From Candidatus Zhuqueibacterota bacterium (GTDB taxonomy: Bacteria > Zhuqueibacterota > Zhuqueibacteria > Residuimicrobiales > Residuimicrobiaceae), in the NCBI GenBank assembly GCA_963169875.1, contig CAUJEL010000210.1, forward strand, positions 1 through 43,779: DNA of 43,779 nt. The letters run 5' to 3'. The notes below the pieces were generated by a model. That model worked only from the letters and a program-made list of their open reading frames with translations. It was not told the DNA's origin and ran no database searches. The translations under genes were made by a program, and so were the position numbers. This document shows positions 7,366 to 16,083 of this stretch, piece by piece (position 1 is the stretch's first letter; each line of letters opens with the position of its first letter).

Positions 7366-9354
7366 GTGTTAGGCTGGACCGGTAGAATCGTTTTAGTGCT
7401 GGCGATCCTCATCGCCCTTGGTTATTTCATGCATGAAGTGTGGCTCCGGGTTCGTATCATCCGCCGCGGCAAGCATGACGTCAAACGTTGGGATCGGCCC
7501 GCGGAACGGCTCGGATACATGATCGGCCGCGTCGGTGCGCAGATCTGCGCCATCAAGGATCGGCCCTTCACCGGCGTCATGCATGCCTTTGTCTTCTGGG
7601 GATTCATCTTTTTCACCGTGGCCACCCTCAATCACGTCGGCGGCGCCTTCAAAAGCGGCTTTTCGTTATTTGGCAAAAATACCTTCAATGATCTCTGGTT
7701 TCTCGGTGTGGATGTGGTCGCAGCGTTGACCCTTATCGCTGTGATCGCCCTCGCGGTGCGGAGATATATTTTCAAGCCTGCCGGCATCACCCAGCCGCAG
7801 CCCATTTCGCGATCGCCGCACAGCGCCATTGTGTTGGCGCTCATCTTCGGCCTCATGCTCACCTATCTGCTCAATCAGGGCGCGGAGATGATCCTCAAAG
7901 GCGCATCGTTCGCCGCTTATATGCCCGTCTCCAAAGCCACAGCCGGCCTGGTTGCGGGCATGGCGCCCGCAACGCTGCACGCCTGGAACCTGTTTTTCTG
8001 GTGGAGCCATATCCTCATGGTGCTGGGATTCCTGATGTTCATCCCAGGTTCCAAGCATCTGCATCTGCTCTCCGGACCGGTGAACATCTTTTTCCGCAGT
8101 CGCGAACCCATTGGCACGCTGCAGCCCATTGATTTCGAAAAGACCGAGCAGTTCGGCGTCAGCACGCTGCCCCATTATCAGTGGAAAAACATCAGTGATT
8201 TCTTCGCCTGCATCGACTGCGGACGCTGCCAGGATGTCTGTCCCGCCTATGCCACCGGCAAGCCGCTTTCGCCCAAGGTGGTGATGATGAGTCAACGCAA
8301 GCATGCGCTCCATGAAGCCAGGGCGCTGGTCAGCGGGGGAGAGCCCTCAGAGTCCATCATGAATACCTGGCTGACGCCCGATGAGATCTGGGCGTGTACG
8401 ACCTGCGGCGCCTGCATGGAAGCCTGCCCCGTGATGAACGAGCATATTCCCACCCTCATCGACCTGCGCCGCAACAAGGCCATGATGGAGAGCGATTTTC
8501 CGCAGGAACTCAACGCCGCTTTCCGCGGTCTGGAGACCAATGCCAATCCGTGGAACATGGGACATGACAGCCGCACCGCCTGGACGGACGGCCTCAATGT
8601 GCCCATCATGTCGCAAGCCGGGGAGGTGGAGTATCTCTGGTACGTCGGCTGTGCCGGTTCTTTCGACGATCGCGCCAAGGCGGTTTCGCGGGCTGTGGCG
8701 CAGATCCTCAATCAGGCGGGTGTCAGCTATGCCATCCTCGGATTGGAAGAGAAATGCTGCGGCGATCCGGCGCGGCGGGCCGGCAATGAATATCTTTTTT
8801 CCATGATGGCCATGGAAAATGTGCAAGTCCTGCAGCAGTACAAATTCAGGAAAATTCTCACCACCTGTCCGCACGGCTATCATATGATCAAAAACGAATA
8901 CAAGCAGTTCGGCGGCCAGTTCGAGGTGGTACACCACACCGAACTCATTGCAGAACTCATCAAATCGGGAAAGCTGAAGGTGAACCAAAACGGACTCGAT
9001 GCGGTGACCTTCCACGACTCCTGTTACCTCGGGCGGTACAACGAGATATACCAGGCGCCGCGGGACATCCTCCAGCAGCTCAGCGGCCGTGCGCCCGTGG
9101 AAATGGGCCGCCATCACAACAAGAGTTTCTGCTGCGGTGCCGGCGGCGGCCGCATGTTCATGGAGGAGAGTCTCGGCACGCGCATCAACCACAGCCGCAC
9201 CGAAGAGGCGGCAGCGACCGGCGCCAAAATGGTTGGCACGGCTTGCCCCTTCTGCCTCTCCATGCTCGATGACGGCATCAAGGAAACGGGCATCACAGAG
9301 AAACTGCAAGTGCGCGATATTGCGCAACTGGTCGTCGAGCATCTCCAGTCATAA
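7366..9354 (+). CDS. Membrane Fe-S oxidoreductase, EtfD/DUF224-type Etf:quinone reductase
   Basis: I chose the GTG at 7366 because GGAGG sits 5 bases before it and the protein then opens directly with a membrane helix; a longer in-frame start at 7273 lacks this. The 662-residue product has an N-terminal NarI-like cytochrome-b-type domain with about 5-6 membrane helices (to about residue 230), a ferredoxin-like pair (C-I-D-C-G-R-C-Q-D-V-C-P and C-T-T-C-G-A-C-M-E-A-C-P), and two CCG domains (E-K-C-C-G-D and F-C-C-G-A-G-G-G) like those in HdrB/GlpC. Proteins of this form, encoded next to etfBA, pass Etf electrons to menaquinone (EtfD in mycobacteria, DUF224 proteins in syntrophs). It takes the place of the classical flavin Etf:quinone oxidoreductase here. 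Confidence 0.9.
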   Translation: MLGWTGRIVLVLAILIALGYFMHEVWLRVRIIRRGKHDVKRWDRPAERLGYMIGRVGAQICAIKDRPFTGVMHAFVFWGFIFFTVATLNHVGGAFKSGFSLFGKNTFNDLWFLGVDVVAALTLIAVIALAVRRYIFKPAGITQPQPISRSPHSAIVLALIFGLMLTYLLNQGAEMILKGASFAAYMPVSKATAGLVAGMAPATLHAWNLFFWWSHILMVLGFLMFIPGSKHLHLLSGPVNIFFRSREPIGTLQPIDFEKTEQFGVSTLPHYQWKNISDFFACIDCGRCQDVCPAYATGKPLSPKVVMMSQRKHALHEARALVSGGEPSESIMNTWLTPDEIWACTTCGACMEACPVMNEHIPTLIDLRRNKAMMESDFPQELNAAFRGLETNANPWNMGHDSRTAWTDGLNVPIMSQAGEVEYLWYVGCAGSFDDRAKAVSRAVAQILNQAGVSYAILGLEEKCCGDPARRAGNEYLFSMMAMENVQVLQQYKFRKILTTCPHGYHMIKNEYKQFGGQFEVVHHTELIAELIKSGKLKVNQNGLDAVTFHDSCYLGRYNEIYQAPRDILQQLSGRAPVEMGRHHNKSFCCGAGGGRMFMEESLGTRINHSRTEEAAATGAKMVGTACPFCLSMLDDGIKETGITEKLQVRDIAQLVVEHLQS

Positions 9355-9372
9355 CATTCGCACAAAGAGCAT

Positions 9373-9407
9373 AAAAAAAGGGCTGTCCACAGGGCAGCCC
9401 TTTTTTT
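9373..9407. terminator. Bidirectional terminator
   Basis: A perfect 13-bp stem (9373-9385 with 9395-9407) has seven A residues on one side and seven T on the other. It lies between the plus-strand oxidoreductase and the minus-strand S74 protein and can end both transcripts. Confidence 0.93.
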
Positions 9408-9423
9408 GAGGCAATTATTAAAT

Positions 9424-10575
9424 TTATTTGATGCCCGCTTTTTCCAGCCGTTGTTTCAATTCCTGATTTTCGCGTCGCAGTTCCTTGATTGCTTCCACGA
9501 ACAGGGCGCTGAACCGGTCATATGCCACCGCTTTGTAGCCTTCCTTGTCGGTGCGCACCAGTTCAGGAAACGTCTGCTCCACGTTTTGCGCAACCAGGCC
9601 AATCTGTTGACCGGCATCAAAGCCGCGATTGGCGAATTCATCGGTACGCCACTTGTAGGATACGCCCTGCAGCTGGTCAATCCGATCCAGGACTTTGTTC
9701 AACGGTTTGATCTCCGTTTTGAATCGCGCATCGGAAGACCCCCACGTGCCCGTCGCAAAGGCATTGCCCTGAACGTAGAGCCTGTAACCATTGGTATTGG
9801 TGTTGCCAATGCCCACCTGGCCGGAAAAATAATTACGGCTTGCCTGGGAGAAGAGACCATAGTCGAGTTGTTCGTCGCTATTCAGGTTTAGCGCCAACAC
9901 GGCTGCACGTACGGAATTAAGCGCATGTTGACTATAGGGGCCTGCATCGAGGTTATCGATCTGACCGAACAGGCCCATGATGCGCGGGAGTACCGGGGCA
10001 TCGGCGTAGCGATAGGTCCCTGAAAAACCCCTGGCAAGCTGCGGCGCCGTGTTGGGGTCACCGGAATTGAGCGGGTAATCGATGAGAACACCGCTGCTGC
10101 CGGAGCGAAAAACCGTTTCACCCGCGGATGCCGGCAAATGACTTGAACCGCGGATGCTGTGGTGCCGGGTATTGGCGGGTAGCGGATCCGCTTGTGGCAG
10201 GTTGGAAATAATCCCCTGATACATGACCGGATCGCTGCTGCCTTTCTCATAGCCAATGACGATTAATTTGGCAGCGCCTGGAATTTCGCCGGCCTGATTG
10301 CCAATACACACCGTGCCTTCGACGATCATCCCATCCGGGTATAACGAGTTGCTGGGAGCAAAACTGCTGCCAATCGCCATCGAACCGGCGACCGCCAGTT
10401 TGGCGTTCGGTGCGCTCACGCCAATGCCGACATTTCCCGCGTTGGTCACGCGCATCAATTCATTATTAAGATTATTTTGCACCATCATTTGTGCCTGCAC
10501 CGTATTGGTATTGAATACTACAAAACCTGATATAAACAAACTTGCGCAAACCAGCAAACCAAGAATATTTTTCAT
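9424..10575 (-). CDS. Exported protein with C-terminal peptidase S74 chaperone domain
   Basis: ATG at 10575 is preferred because AAAGGAGG precedes it by 4 bases and a signal peptide follows (M-K-N-I-L-G-L-L-V-C, cleaved near V-Q-A-Q); an upstream in-frame extension has neither. The 383-residue protein has a short tail-fibre-like head (N-V-G-I-G-V-S-A-P-N-A-K-L-A-V), a middle region without recognised domains, and from about residue 275 the S74 intramolecular chaperone domain (S-S-D-A-R-F-K-T-E-I, then G-Q-Q-I-G-L-V-A-Q-N-V-E), ending in a charged coiled coil. S74 domains drive trimer folding of phage tail spikes and then cut themselves off. Here the signal peptide and lack of phage genes suggest a cell-surface trimeric fibre; its ligand is unknown. 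Confidence 0.87.
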   Translation of the reverse strand: MKNILGLLVCASLFISGFVVFNTNTVQAQMMVQNNLNNELMRVTNAGNVGIGVSAPNAKLAVAGSMAIGSSFAPSNSLYPDGMIVEGTVCIGNQAGEIPGAAKLIVIGYEKGSSDPVMYQGIISNLPQADPLPANTRHHSIRGSSHLPASAGETVFRSGSSGVLIDYPLNSGDPNTAPQLARGFSGTYRYADAPVLPRIMGLFGQIDNLDAGPYSQHALNSVRAAVLALNLNSDEQLDYGLFSQASRNYFSGQVGIGNTNTNGYRLYVQGNAFATGTWGSSDARFKTEIKPLNKVLDRIDQLQGVSYKWRTDEFANRGFDAGQQIGLVAQNVEQTFPELVRTDKEGYKAVAYDRFSALFVEAIKELRRENQELKQRLEKAGIK

Positions 10576-11217
10576 AGCACCTCCTTTGTTTATGAATCGT
10601 TGTCTTAATGGGCTGCCGTAAGCGAATATCCTACGGAATCCTCCTGCATCGATCAATGGTTGTTTCCTGTTAATGGTATCCGACTAAAGTAAGCACATTT
10701 TTATATGCAAATCATATGCCATTTCTGTTTAAGAAGAAGAACACACGACGCTGGTTGTATATTTCAACGGGTTAACTCCAATTGAGAACGCCATAAATCG
10801 CTGCGTTTCGATCGCACTTTCAAGGTTTGTGTCATAAAATGATTACACGTTATTTTTTTTCAGGCTATTTTATTGATTCACAGACCGATATTGGTTTCGT
10901 TGAATCGCTGGAAGGAGCCCGATATGGTTAATTGCCTGGATTGTGGTCATATCGCGGATTTTTGTTATGGAAACAGGCCATGTACGAACTCGTAGCACTC
11001 GCGGTTTTAAAAATATGCGCTCGTCGTGATAATATGAAATAAAAATGGTTCGCTTCTGTTGTATAAATTGAATGTCTCTTTGACATACGAGTGCGCAAAG
11101 GTCCCCCAGGTTAATCCATTAACAAAAATAATTTAAATTTGACTTTTCATCTCATAATAATTTTTCTGCGAGATCAGCGTTGAGTGTTTAAGGGTTGAAA
11201 AAAACTACGGAGACAAC
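10576..11217. other. AT-rich intergenic region between divergent genes
   Basis: About 640 bases separate the minus-strand S74 gene from the plus-strand cupin gene. I see no conserved gene except a possible 23-codon frame (listed separately). ATATGCAAATCATATGC near 10704 holds overlapping CATATG-like palindromes. A TTTG-N16-TAATTTTT pattern (11138-11165) resembles the Bacteroidetes-type promoter about 55 bases before the cupin start, but the match is weak. Confidence 0.4.
10924..10995 (+). CDS. Possible 23-residue cysteine-rich microprotein
   Basis: A short frame starts at ATG 10924 with a strong site (AAGGAG, 6 bases before). It encodes 23 residues with cysteines at 4, 7, 14 and 20 and a histidine at 9, beginning M-V-N-C-L-D-C-G-H. 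The C-x2-C-G-H start recalls a zinc-ribbon knuckle. Nothing else supports it: there is no recognised family, and chance cannot be excluded at this length. Confidence 0.25.
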   Translation: MVNCLDCGHIADFCYGNRPCTNS

Positions 11218-11580
11218 ATGATACAGGCCAAAATTGCCCATTTCACTTCCATGCCCGCCCAGGTTTTTGGCGCCGAAGCGCCTGGTACCTCCATTCGGGT
11301 ACTGATCAACGACGAACACGACGGCGCACCGGTTTATAATATGCGCATGATCGAGATCGAACCCGGCGGACATTCACCACTTCATCAGCACCCCTATGAA
11401 CATGAGAATTACGTCCTCAATGGGGAGGGGGAAGTATTCATTGATGGAAAAACCTCACCCATCGCACCAGGCACGGTGATCCTGGTGCCGCCCGGCGTGA
11501 TGCATCAATACCGTAATACAGGAACGCGTTTGTTGCGGTTTCTCTGCAGTGTGCCGGTGGCGAAGCTGCGGCAGGGATGA
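11218..11580 (+). CDS. Small single-domain cupin protein
   Basis: The 120-residue protein is one cupin barrel with both metal motifs complete. Motif 1 is G-H-S-P-L-H-Q-H-P-Y-E-H-E-N-Y with metal ligands H56, H58 and E63; motif 2 is P-P-G-V-M-H-Q-Y-R-N with the fourth ligand H96. Such proteins bind Fe, Mn, Ni or Zn and range from sugar isomerases to dioxygenases and binding proteins, so the reaction cannot be named. The start ATG has GGAG 6 bases upstream. It stands alone, with more than 400 bases of intergenic DNA on either side. Confidence 0.9.
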   Translation: MIQAKIAHFTSMPAQVFGAEAPGTSIRVLINDEHDGAPVYNMRMIEIEPGGHSPLHQHPYEHENYVLNGEGEVFIDGKTSPIAPGTVILVPPGVMHQYRNTGTRLLRFLCSVPVAKLRQG

Positions 11581-12031
11581 GTGGAAATGAAGCGAATAGG
11601 GGTATAGGTATGTAGGGGAGTAAGGGGGGGCTAACCCAGCAAACCAAAATAAACCCTGATTGTCTCATGGTTCAAACAAGTTACGCATCTTCCCAGGCTT
11701 CGAGCCCTGCGTGGTTTTTCGTAGGATTCTACACCGGGAAATCAACACCGGTGCGATCGAATAGCTTATCTGCGCTGGAGCCATCGATGGCGCTAACTCC
11801 GATTGGCATTTACTAAAAGAATCCTTCTGAATGACACTGCAGGGAGTTTTGTGTCGCTCTCCGGAGCGCGATGTCGGACTCAGGAGAGGCAACTGCAATG
11901 GCCATGCTAAATGTGGGGCGACGAAATTCGTCGCCCCACCTGTGTGTATAGCGTTTGAAACAATCGGCATTCTGCCGCGTATTTAAAGAAGAGACCACCC
12001 ATAACATCCAAATTGAGATGGTTACGAAAAT
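11581..12031. other. Intergenic region without convincing gene
   Basis: About 450 bases lie between the cupin and response-regulator genes. Open frames on the minus strand here have no start site and no recognisable motif. The only clear structure is a 27-base palindrome at 11913-11939. No promoter for the response regulator stands out. Confidence 0.5.
11913..11939. repeat. Perfect 13-1-13 GC-rich palindrome, REP-like
   Basis: GTGGGGCGACGAA and its exact reverse complement flank one central A. It has no U run, so it is not a simple terminator. The composition and form recall REP-type dispersed palindromes spread by RAYT transposases in many genomes; only one copy is in this window. Confidence 0.7.
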
Positions 12032-12673
12032 ATGATCAATGTCATCGTCGTTGAAGATAACGACATCATCCGCAACGGATTGGCCGCGCTCATAGAGGGC
12101 ACCGACGGCTTTAAGTGCACCGGCGCGTTTGTCGATTGTGAATCCATGCTGTCCAAATTGGAGGAACTATTGCCGGACGTCGTGCTCATGGATATCGGCT
12201 TGCCCGGCGTCTCCGGCATCGTGGGCGCGCGCCGCATCAAGCAGATCTGCCCGGATATAGAAATCCTCATGCTGACGGTCTATGAAGACAACGAGCGCGT
12301 GTTCGAAGCCCTGTGCGCGGGTGCGACCGGTTATCTGGTGAAAAAAACGCCCCCAAGCCGGCTGTTGGAAGCCATCCGCGAAGCCTATGAAGGCGGCTCG
12401 CCCATGAGCTCACAGATCGCCCGCAAAGTAGTTTCGCAGCTGCAGCAGAAAACCGCCGCCAGGGCAAAAGATGAAGCGACCACTTCCCTCACCAGCCGCG
12501 AAACGGAAATCCTCGAGGGCCTGGTGAACGGCCAGACCTATCAGGCCATCGCCCTGACGCTGAACATAAGCATCGACACCGTCCGCTTCCACATCCGCAA
12601 TATTTACCGCAAGCTCCATGTTCATTCCGAATCAGAAGCTGTCGCCAAGGCCATGCGTCAGGGTTATATCTGA
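12032..12673 (+). CDS. NarL/LuxR-family response regulator
   Basis: The 213-residue protein has an N-terminal receiver domain (residues 1-120) with acidic pocket E8/D9, phospho-acceptor D54 and conserved K104, a linker, and a C-terminal LuxR-type helix-turn-helix (about 148-213) with L-T-S-R-E-T-E-I-L-E-G-L-V-N-G-Q and S-I-D-T-V-R-F-H-I-R-N-I-Y-R-K-L. It should bind DNA when phosphorylated. No histidine kinase is adjacent, so its partner is unknown; the next genes downstream are an outer-membrane uptake set on the same strand, which it might control. The upstream site is weak (GAGATGG). Confidence 0.95.
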   Translation: MINVIVVEDNDIIRNGLAALIEGTDGFKCTGAFVDCESMLSKLEELLPDVVLMDIGLPGVSGIVGARRIKQICPDIEILMLTVYEDNERVFEALCAGATGYLVKKTPPSRLLEAIREAYEGGSPMSSQIARKVVSQLQQKTAARAKDEATTSLTSRETEILEGLVNGQTYQAIALTLNISIDTVRFHIRNIYRKLHVHSESEAVAKAMRQGYI

Positions 12674-13027
12674 TCCACTCACAAATCTTCGCATACACTG
12701 CATAATCATGCGGGAAAAAGACGCTTTTTGCGTTCTCCAGCCCCCCAAAATCAGCATCTCCATGCGGTAGTAAATCTTCCAGATTATCGTATTTTTACTA
12801 TGGGGATGAACACTTTCTGTTTTGCATTCCGTAAAACCCTGCTGCTGTAAGAGACTCTTCTCCTTATTCTTTTCAGGGCAGGGGTGTTGGCAAAAGTCCC
12901 GTCGATAGCATGCTCCATGAAAGGAGGTGAAATAATCGCGACCAAGACGGGTCCCAGACAACCGGAATCATGAGCAAGAAGGTGTCCTGATCGTCCAAGG
13001 AGGAAAAAGTGAACAGGAGGCTTTACT
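12674..13027. other. Intergenic leader region before the second TonB receptor
   Basis: About 350 bases hold no frame with a credible start and no T-rich hairpin. The last bases contain GGAGG (13014-13018) as ribosome site for the receptor. A GAAAGGAGGTGAAATAA stretch near 12917-12933 looks like a ribosome site but leads into no frame longer than a few codons. I see no recognisable riboswitch. Confidence 0.4.
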
Positions 13028-16000
13028 ATGTGGAGAAAAGCAATAGCGCTCATGATTCTTATCGCCGCGGTTCCCATGTTGGTTTTGGCGGGTACCACGG
13101 GCAAAATTGCCGGTAAGGTCACAGATAAAGAAACCGGTGAGGCGCTCGTTGGCGTTAATGTCATGGTGACCGGTACAGCTCTCGGTGCCATCACGGATAT
13201 CGAAGGACGCTTCTCGATCCTGAACGTTCCGGCAGGCACGGTCTCGGTGAGAGCTTCGATGCTCGGATATCAATCCGTGGTTGAGCAAAGTGTCTACATC
13301 AACGTGGACCTGACCACCGAGGTAAATTTTAAATTATCCTCAGAAACCCTCAGCGGAGAAGAAGTCGTTGTCATAGCCAAACGTCCTCTGATCCGCAAAG
13401 ATGAAACCAATACCAACATCATTCGCACCGTCGATGAGATTAAAAACATGCCGGTGCGCGGCATACAGGATCTGGCTTCGATCACCGCCGGCGTCGTCAA
13501 ACCGGACAACAGCTCTGCCATGAATGTGCGCGGCGGCCGTGCCGGTGAAACCGCTACCTATATCGATGGCGTGCTGGTGACCGATCCCTACAACTCGGCC
13601 ATGCGCCTGTATGTGCCCAATAAGGCCATCGAACAGATCAGTGTGCAGACCGGCGGTTTCAATGCCGAGTACGGCGAAGCCATGTCCGGCATTCTCGCCA
13701 TCTCCACGCGCGCTGGCAAAGACCGCTACAATGTATCCCTGGAAGCCGTGACCGACGAGTTCCTCAGCGCCGACAGCAAAAATCTCGGCACCTATTCCTA
13801 TGGTTTCAACGAGTACATTGGCACGCTGAGCGGCCCCATCATTCCCAAAAAACAGCACACCTTTTTCGTCAGTGTGACGCGCAATTTCCGCGATGACTGG
13901 ACGCCCTCGTGGGGCTGGTCCGAAAATCAATACCGGCTTGCAGATTTCACCTATCAACAACCGATCCAGACCGGCAGGCTGGATGACACTGGCGCCATGC
14001 TCATGGACACCGTGCGTCACGACTATACCTTTAATGCGCGACTGCCCGGCAACCAGAGCTCTGACTGGTCCTATACCGGCAAGGTGAAATTCCAGTTGAA
14101 CAAAAATCTCGAGCTCAAGGGCAGCTATATTCAAACGGATCGGGCTTTCAGCCAGGACTGGTACGGCCTTGCCAATGCCATTCAGCCGGTGCGTTTTTTC
14201 AATGTGGCGCACGCACCCATCACGGAGACTCATTCCAGGTCGTTCAATACCACACTGACGCACATGATCAAACCGACGACTTTTTATGATCTGAAATTGA
14301 ATTATTTCGATACCTTCCGCAAATGCTACGATCCGGCATTTGGCGATGACCTGTACAAGTATGGCGATCCCCAATATAATCCCTGGCCCGATTCCAGTAT
14401 CTATTATGGGGAAGCTTTTACTGGACGCCTCGCGCCGGATTATTTCCAACCGGGCGCGCAGTATGATGCCTATAATAAACAGCGCAGCACGCACCTGGGT
14501 GTCGATTTTGACCTGACCCATGAAATCGGCAAAATACACACCATCAAAGCGGGATTCGAATACAAGTACCATACCGTGCGTATGTATCAGAACTCCGTGC
14601 CATCCCGGCTTGCGGATCCCGATTGGGAGAGTGATATCGAAAAATTCCGCGGCGCGGATGTACGGTTTTACGGCTATGATGTCCATGGCAACGAAGTCGA
14701 TGATGGCGATTACTTGACCGATGTCGAACGCGATGAGAGCGGTAAACCATTGAGCGGCTTTTACAAACAGAAGCCCTATCGTCCCATCACCATGAGCGGC
14801 TATGTCCAGGATAAAATAGAGTTTGAGGATCTGGTGCTGAATCTCGGCCTGCGCTGGGACTATGTCAATCCCAATGCCTGGATGTTCAAGGAAATTGAAG
14901 CCCGCTATGATGAATCGGGTAAATACATCCCCGGTTCTGGCATGTTTGGTGGAGATCAGATTTTCAATAGCGATGACACCAAACCCTCTGAATCCTATTA
15001 CTATTTCAGCCCGCGGTTTGGCATCGGCTACCCGATCACAGATCGAACAGTTTTTCATGCCCAGTTTGGCAAGTTCTATCAGGCGCCACAGTTGATCGAT
15101 TTGTATCTGAGTCCGTTCTACATGGATACGTATGTCACCTCCGGCGGTTATTTCACCTGGTTGAACAATCCCAACATCCGGCCGCCCAAGACCACGTCCT
15201 ATGAAGTTGGTTTCAAGCAGTCCTTCACGGATTTCGCATCCATGCAGGTGACTGCTTTTTACAAGGAGACGGAAGACCTGATCCAACTTTTGCCCATGGT
15301 GACTGATGTCAAGACGATCGCATTCCGCGAGAATGGCGATTTTGGCACGGTTCGCGGTCTGGATTTGATTTTTAATCTGCGCCGCTACAAGAACATCAGC
15401 GCGACGCTGAATTATGAACTGCAGTTCGCGCGCGGCACCGGCTCTGCCTCCAACTCCAATTACGATATTGCCTGGCAGCGTGGCACGCGCGGCGATTATC
15501 CGAAATTCGCCATGCCCCTTGATTTTGAACAGCGCCATACAGGCAGCCTGATTCTCGATTACCGCTTTGCCGAGGAACGCACAATTCCCAAGGCCTTTCA
15601 CAACATGGGCGTGAACATGATCTTTTCGTTCAATTCAGGCAATCCCTACACGCGCATGGCGCTGTCCGGACAATTCCCGTTCAGCGGCCGTTATGACAAT
15701 GATAATTTGTCCCAGATTCCTGCGACAGCCGTCAACAGCGAAATCACACCCTGGAACTATAAAGTGGATATGAAAATCGACAAGATGTTCACACTGGGGG
15801 CTTCGCGTTTGACGGTGTATGCCTGGATCATCAATCTGCTCAATACCGAAAACGTCCAGGATGTCTGGATCACCTCGGGGCTGCCTGACGATACCGGTTA
15901 TCTGCGCACCGCTGCCGGACGCAGTTATTGGAGCACCCTGAATGAAGAAGGGAAAAAGCTCTACAAGATGCGCGAAATCGATTATAACTATTTTGGCGTT

Positions 16001-16039
16001 CCGCGCCAGATTCGCCTGGGCGTGCAGTGGGAGATGTAA
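13028..16039 (+). CDS. TonB-dependent receptor with carboxypeptidase-like N-domain
   Basis: The 1003-residue protein has a signal peptide (about 1-21, ending V-L-A-G), a carboxypeptidase-regulatory-like beta-sandwich (about 24-107; G-K-V-T-D-K-E-T-G-E-A-L-V-G-V-N), a plug domain (about 115-230; M-N-V-R-G-G-R-A-G-E-T-A-T-Y-I-D-G) and a long barrel ending in a predicted strand. It is larger than siderophore receptors and is of the oligomer-transport kind common in Bacteroidota and relatives. It heads a three-gene set with a large secreted protein and a PorV-like protein, with 44- and 92-base gaps, so the three probably act together at the outer membrane. The long minus-strand open frame opposite it is only a codon-bias shadow. 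Confidence 0.95.
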   Translation: MWRKAIALMILIAAVPMLVLAGTTGKIAGKVTDKETGEALVGVNVMVTGTALGAITDIEGRFSILNVPAGTVSVRASMLGYQSVVEQSVYINVDLTTEVNFKLSSETLSGEEVVVIAKRPLIRKDETNTNIIRTVDEIKNMPVRGIQDLASITAGVVKPDNSSAMNVRGGRAGETATYIDGVLVTDPYNSAMRLYVPNKAIEQISVQTGGFNAEYGEAMSGILAISTRAGKDRYNVSLEAVTDEFLSADSKNLGTYSYGFNEYIGTLSGPIIPKKQHTFFVSVTRNFRDDWTPSWGWSENQYRLADFTYQQPIQTGRLDDTGAMLMDTVRHDYTFNARLPGNQSSDWSYTGKVKFQLNKNLELKGSYIQTDRAFSQDWYGLANAIQPVRFFNVAHAPITETHSRSFNTTLTHMIKPTTFYDLKLNYFDTFRKCYDPAFGDDLYKYGDPQYNPWPDSSIYYGEAFTGRLAPDYFQPGAQYDAYNKQRSTHLGVDFDLTHEIGKIHTIKAGFEYKYHTVRMYQNSVPSRLADPDWESDIEKFRGADVRFYGYDVHGNEVDDGDYLTDVERDESGKPLSGFYKQKPYRPITMSGYVQDKIEFEDLVLNLGLRWDYVNPNAWMFKEIEARYDESGKYIPGSGMFGGDQIFNSDDTKPSESYYYFSPRFGIGYPITDRTVFHAQFGKFYQAPQLIDLYLSPFYMDTYVTSGGYFTWLNNPNIRPPKTTSYEVGFKQSFTDFASMQVTAFYKETEDLIQLLPMVTDVKTIAFRENGDFGTVRGLDLIFNLRRYKNISATLNYELQFARGTGSASNSNYDIAWQRGTRGDYPKFAMPLDFEQRHTGSLILDYRFAEERTIPKAFHNMGVNMIFSFNSGNPYTRMALSGQFPFSGRYDNDNLSQIPATAVNSEITPWNYKVDMKIDKMFTLGASRLTVYAWIINLLNTENVQDVWITSGLPDDTGYLRTAAGRSYWSTLNEEGKKLYKMREIDYNYFGVPRQIRLGVQWEM

Positions 16040-16083
16040 TGATCCTCTCAGGCCGGAATCCATGTTCTATTGGAGGAATTTCC

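Noticed and set aside
11665-11970. Minus-strand open frame after the cupin gene
   Set aside because: It runs through the 27-base palindrome, has no ribosome site and shows no recognisable protein feature.
13340-15601. Long minus-strand open frame of about 750 codons opposite the TonB receptor
   Set aside because: It has no ribosome site or domain motif and mirrors the codon bias of the real gene on the plus strand.
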